From contig NZ_CP083376.1 of the NCBI RefSeq assembly GCF_020042665.1, positions 2,640,001 to 2,704,000 on the forward strand: a stretch of 64,000 nt of DNA. The letters run 5' to 3'. Position numbers and translations under genes: made by a program. The notes below the pieces were generated by a model that was not told where the DNA came from, searched no databases, and saw only the letters and a program-made list of their open reading frames with translations. The stretch is from Pseudoxanthomonas sp. X-1 (GTDB lineage Bacteria > Pseudomonadota > Gammaproteobacteria > Xanthomonadales > Xanthomonadaceae). Below, in pieces: positions 60,996 to 64,000 of the stretch; the stretch's first letter is position 1, and the number at the start of each line of letters is the position of its first letter.

Positions 60996-62393
60996 ATGAA
61001 GTTCCGTCCTGCATTCAATCCGTTCTCCCGCCGGGTACGTCGCACGAGGATCGTCATGGCGGTGGCCGGTGCGCTCGCGCTGACGAGCGGTGTGGCCTGG
61101 AGCCAACTGGGCTACCAGACCGGCGGCAGTGTCATCGGCGATGACGTCATGTACTCGATCGGCGGCGGAAACGCCGTGTCGATGGGACGTGCGGCTGGCA
61201 TGCGCTCTCTCGGGGTCGGCGTGGGCTGGAACAGCAACTTGATCTGCGGTGACATGAGCATCCAGACCACGTTGAAGAATCAGCTCAACGGCGTCACCAA
61301 CGGCTTCCAGCAAATCATGTCATCGGTGATCCAAAGCGCCACCAGCGCGGTGGCGTCGTTGCCGGCACTGATCATTCAGCGGGCCGATCCCGGCCTCTAC
61401 AACCTGCTCACCAATGGCGTGTTGCAGGCACGGCTCGATTTCGACCGCTCCAAGCTGACGTGCCGTGCCATGGCGGAGAGGATGGCCGAGACGGCGGGCG
61501 GGCAGCTCGGCTGGAGCCAGATGGCAGAAGGCTTGGCGCTGCGCGATGCGGTGTCGAGCACGGATGCGGTCTCGGCCGTCGAGCAGGCCGAGACGCGCCG
61601 CGGCAATGACGGTGTGCCGTGGGTCGGGGGCAGCAACGCGGGAGGCTCCGGCCAGCCCGCGATCAAGGTCGTCGGCGATGTCACCCGCGCCGGCTACAAC
61701 CTGGTCAACGGCCGCGGCGTGACCGATACATCGTCCATCGCACCGACCAGTTGCAGCAGTCTCTCGTGCCAGACCTGGACCTCGCCGCAGGCCGCCGTCG
61801 AGTGGGCCACGCGCGTACTCGGCGAGAAGGAACAGCGCACTTGCGATGCCTGCACCAAGACCGAGACGACGCCCGGCGTAGGGCTGACGCCGTTGATCCA
61901 AGAAGAATACGACGCCAAGCTGCAGGCGCTCCAGGATCTGGTGTCCAAGGCGAAGAACACGACGCCCGAGAACCTGCGCGAGGCTGGCAGTGCATCGCTG
62001 CCCATCACCCGCGGCGTGATCGAGGCGCTGCGTGACGAGCCGGACCAGCACCTGCTGTCGCAGCGCCTGGCGTCCGAGGTCGCGCTGTCCTCCGTGCTGG
62101 AGAAGGCGCTGTTGCTACAGCGCACGCTGCTCACGGGCAAGAAAGAGCCCAACGTCGCGGCCAACGAGCTTGCGGTGGAGGCCGTGAACAAGGAGAGCGA
62201 TACGCTCGACCGCGAGATCCAGAACCTCAAAACGGAACTGGAACTGCGCCGCGAGCTGGCCAACAACTCGCCGATGGCCATCATTCAGCGCCATAGCACG
62301 CGCGCTTCGGGTTCGCGCGGCATCTACGAGGGCGATCCGGTGCCCGACCGTCTCGACCAACTCCAGAAGGGCAATCCGGGAGGTCGGCCATGA
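60996..62393 (+). CDS. PFL_4711-family ICE protein (TIGR03755, TraH-like)
   Basis: The protein has 465 residues. The N-terminal hydrophobic segment (IVMAVAGALALTSGVAWS) is a signal peptide. Family blocks are QTGGSVIGDDVMYSIGGGNAV, GVGWNSNLICGDMSIQTTLK and the Gln/Glu-rich C-terminal coiled coil. It is a periplasmic protein of pilus assembly. It overlaps the next gene by 4 bases. Confidence 0.92.
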   Translation: MKFRPAFNPFSRRVRRTRIVMAVAGALALTSGVAWSQLGYQTGGSVIGDDVMYSIGGGNAVSMGRAAGMRSLGVGVGWNSNLICGDMSIQTTLKNQLNGVTNGFQQIMSSVIQSATSAVASLPALIIQRADPGLYNLLTNGVLQARLDFDRSKLTCRAMAERMAETAGGQLGWSQMAEGLALRDAVSSTDAVSAVEQAETRRGNDGVPWVGGSNAGGSGQPAIKVVGDVTRAGYNLVNGRGVTDTSSIAPTSCSSLSCQTWTSPQAAVEWATRVLGEKEQRTCDACTKTETTPGVGLTPLIQEEYDAKLQALQDLVSKAKNTTPENLREAGSASLPITRGVIEALRDEPDQHLLSQRLASEVALSSVLEKALLLQRTLLTGKKEPNVAANELAVEAVNKESDTLDREIQNLKTELELRRELANNSPMAIIQRHSTRASGSRGIYEGDPVPDRLDQLQKGNPGGRP

Positions 62394-62749
62394 GCGAGGC
62401 TCGCATGACTTGGCGTCCACTACGCTGGCTGTTCAGCCGGCACGCGGCGAAAACCCTGCTATGGCTTGTGCTGGTCGTGGCCGCCGCCGTAGGGGCCAAC
62501 GTCGCGGGCATCTACCTGGTCGGCAGTGTCGCGGCCTGGGAGCGGTGGCTGGCGGCGTCCGCAGGGTATTTCTTCATCTGGCGACTGTGCCTGTACGGCG
62601 GTACGGCCTATGGATGGGTCTGGATGCGCCGTCGGCTGCTGGCCCGCGAAGACAGCACGCAGGCGCGACGTCGGCTGATCCGCGCAGAGGTCGCCGGCGT
62701 CCTTGCCATTGTGGCGCTCGAAGCCAGCCTGTTGATGCAGGCCGCTTGA
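62390..62749 (+). CDS. Conserved ICE membrane protein
   Basis: The protein has 119 residues and about three membrane helices (LLWLVLVVAAAVGANVAGIY, WLAASAGYFFIWRLCLYGG, AGVLAIVALEASLLMQAA). A basic loop (RRRLLAREDSTQARRRL) faces the cytoplasm. It lies between the PFL_4711 and TraG genes in all related ICEs as far as I recall. Function unknown. Confidence 0.82.
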   Translation: MSEARMTWRPLRWLFSRHAAKTLLWLVLVVAAAVGANVAGIYLVGSVAAWERWLAASAGYFFIWRLCLYGGTAYGWVWMRRRLLAREDSTQARRRLIRAEVAGVLAIVALEASLLMQAA

Positions 62750-62764
62750 GGGGAGATCGAGGCA

Positions 62765-64000
62765 ATGACGCTTTTCACGACCGACTACCTGGAGTACTAC
62801 CTCACCCTCGTGTCCTGGATCGTCAACAACGGCATCTGGGCCGTGCTGGTGTCCAGCGGGGTGTTTGCGCTGCCCTTTGTGGCGATCGTCATCCAGGAAT
62901 GGCTCAAGGCCAGAGCGGAGGGCGCCGACGAAGGCAACAAGGGCGTGCTCTCGGCGGCGCGCATCGAGAACCGAGTATTTGTGGCCATCGTGGTCGTGAT
63001 GTTCGCCGGCATTCCGTTCATCGACGTCGACCTCAGCACTATCCAGTACGACAGCTCGCGCTCGGCGCAGTGCCAGGTCAGCGTGCCGCAGCCCGCGCAA
63101 ACTGGCTGGTCGCAGTCCTTCAGCACCATCAACAACCAGTCGGCGAAGGTTCCGGTCTGGTGGGCTTTCATGCACGCGCTTTCGCGCGCCGTCACGAGCG
63201 CCTCGGTGGCTGCGATCCCGTGCGGCACGGATCTGCGGCAGATGCGGATGGAGATCGATGCCACACGCATCGACGACCCGGTGCTGGCCCAAGAAGTGGC
63301 GGATTTCACGCACGATTGCTATGGACCGGCTCGCGCCAAATTGTTCATGGCGCGGCCGGAGCTGGACGAAACGCAGATGAACGATGTGACCTGGATCGGT
63401 TCGAGGTTTTTCACGGACACGGGCGGTTACTACGACAGCTACCGCTCTAGCACGGCGCGCGAGGCATGGCCCTATGACGACACCCGCGACGCTGGGCTTG
63501 CGCAGGTTGCCAATGGTGGCGGCTACCCGACCTGCAGGCAGTGGTGGTCCGACGGCAGTAACGGACTGCGCGCGCGGCTGCTGGGGCAAGTGGACCCAAG
63601 CCTGCTGAATCGCCTGGCGGGCTGGGCTGGATTCCTGAGCCGGGCCGAGGTGGACGACTCCGTGATCCGCGCCATCGCGTCACCGCGGCAGCAGAAATTG
63701 AACCAAGGCAGCGTCTATACGGACTACGGCGGTCAGATCGACAAGACATTGCCCAATGTCGTCAACCGTGCCACCAGCGATGTTGGCTTGGCGGTTGGGG
63801 CTCTCGCCGCCTTCCCGGCAATGGACGTAGTGCGCCAAGCACTGCCCATGGTGCTCGCGCTGCTCAAGATGGCGCTCGTGATCTGCATTCCGCTAGTGCT
63901 GGTCGTGGGCACCTATGACCTGAAGATGGTCGTCACCGTCAGCACCGTCCAGTTCGCGCTGTTCTTCACGGACTTCTGGTTTCAGCTCGCACGCTGGATC
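62765..64000 (+). CDS. traG: TraG N-terminal-domain conjugal transfer protein (partial, runs off the window)
   Basis: The first 412 residues are visible with no stop before the window end. The ATG at 62765 follows GGGGAGATCGAGGCA. The N-terminus MTLFTTDYLEYYLTLVSWIVNNGIW, the FVAIVVVMFAGIPFIDVDLSTI helix and the C-terminal helices (LPMVLALLKMALVICIPLVL) match TraG-N. It takes part in pilus assembly and mating-pair stabilisation at the inner membrane. Confidence 0.92.
   Translation, partial: MTLFTTDYLEYYLTLVSWIVNNGIWAVLVSSGVFALPFVAIVIQEWLKARAEGADEGNKGVLSAARIENRVFVAIVVVMFAGIPFIDVDLSTIQYDSSRSAQCQVSVPQPAQTGWSQSFSTINNQSAKVPVWWAFMHALSRAVTSASVAAIPCGTDLRQMRMEIDATRIDDPVLAQEVADFTHDCYGPARAKLFMARPELDETQMNDVTWIGSRFFTDTGGYYDSYRSSTAREAWPYDDTRDAGLAQVANGGGYPTCRQWWSDGSNGLRARLLGQVDPSLLNRLAGWAGFLSRAEVDDSVIRAIASPRQQKLNQGSVYTDYGGQIDKTLPNVVNRATSDVGLAVGALAAFPAMDVVRQALPMVLALLKMALVICIPLVLVVGTYDLKMVVTVSTVQFALFFTDFWFQLARWI

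Overview
The whole window lies inside one integrative and conjugative element (ICE) of the PFGI-1 / PAGI-2 / ICEclc class. These elements live in high-GC beta- and gammaproteobacteria such as Pseudomonas, Achromobacter, Burkholderia and Stenotrophomonas. No chromosomal core gene, tRNA, integrase or attachment site is present, so the host genus cannot be named.

Layout. 1-8.2 kb is the maintenance and replication module: the end of an upstream gene, a ParB-family protein, DUF2857, the STY4528 replication protein (with a likely origin inside its gene), the PFL_4669 protein, DUF3158, an SSB and topoisomerase III. 8.2-15.2 kb is a cargo bay with a cadmium/lead module: a CDF transporter, a broken desaturase, a CadR/PbrR regulator, a CadA with four HMA domains, LspA and a tiny Cys-rich exported protein. 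15.3-33.6 kb is the ICE accessory backbone: many small conserved proteins, DUF3085, an XF1762-type protein, DUF3577, DUF932, DUF3275, a methylase-like protein and an SNF2-like helicase. Here a 3.9-kb merRTPA transposon sits inside the DUF3085 gene with a clean 5-bp target duplication. 33.7-38.2 kb is a second cargo bay holding a Gabija system (GajA/GajB) facing a CoiA-like nuclease gene. 38.4-44.5 kb is the first conjugation block (PilL, TIGR03759, transglycosylase, TIGR03765, TraD, TIGR03747). 44.5-50.1 kb is a third cargo bay: a compact four-gene operon (MbcA/ParS-like protein, 52-residue protein, DUF3800 protein, Rad50-like ATPase) divergent from an AbiH gene. From 50.2 kb to the end runs the second conjugation block (RAQPRD to TraG).

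The most interesting signals are not single genes. (1) A three-stem RNA-like element occurs four times (15.3, 18.3, 24.4 and 58.7 kb), each time in front of a different ICE gene, with compensatory changes in all stems; the copy before DUF3577 fits the published DUF3577 RNA motif by context. (2) An ATTGTTTG-type motif lies 67-82 bases before four ICE start codons (topB, pilL, RAQPRD, TIGR03757). (3) A DnaA box followed by four CTTCGGAAT repeats lies inside the STY4528 gene. (4) The four-gene operon at 44.5-49.1 kb looks like an undescribed or poorly described defence system.

How the parts work together: the ParB/DUF2857 pair probably controls activation of the element (the ICEclc counterparts are known as BisD/BisC). 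STY4528, SSB and topoisomerase III support replication of the excised circle. The two conjugation blocks build a GI-type type IV secretion system, and the cargo pays the host in metal resistance and phage defence.
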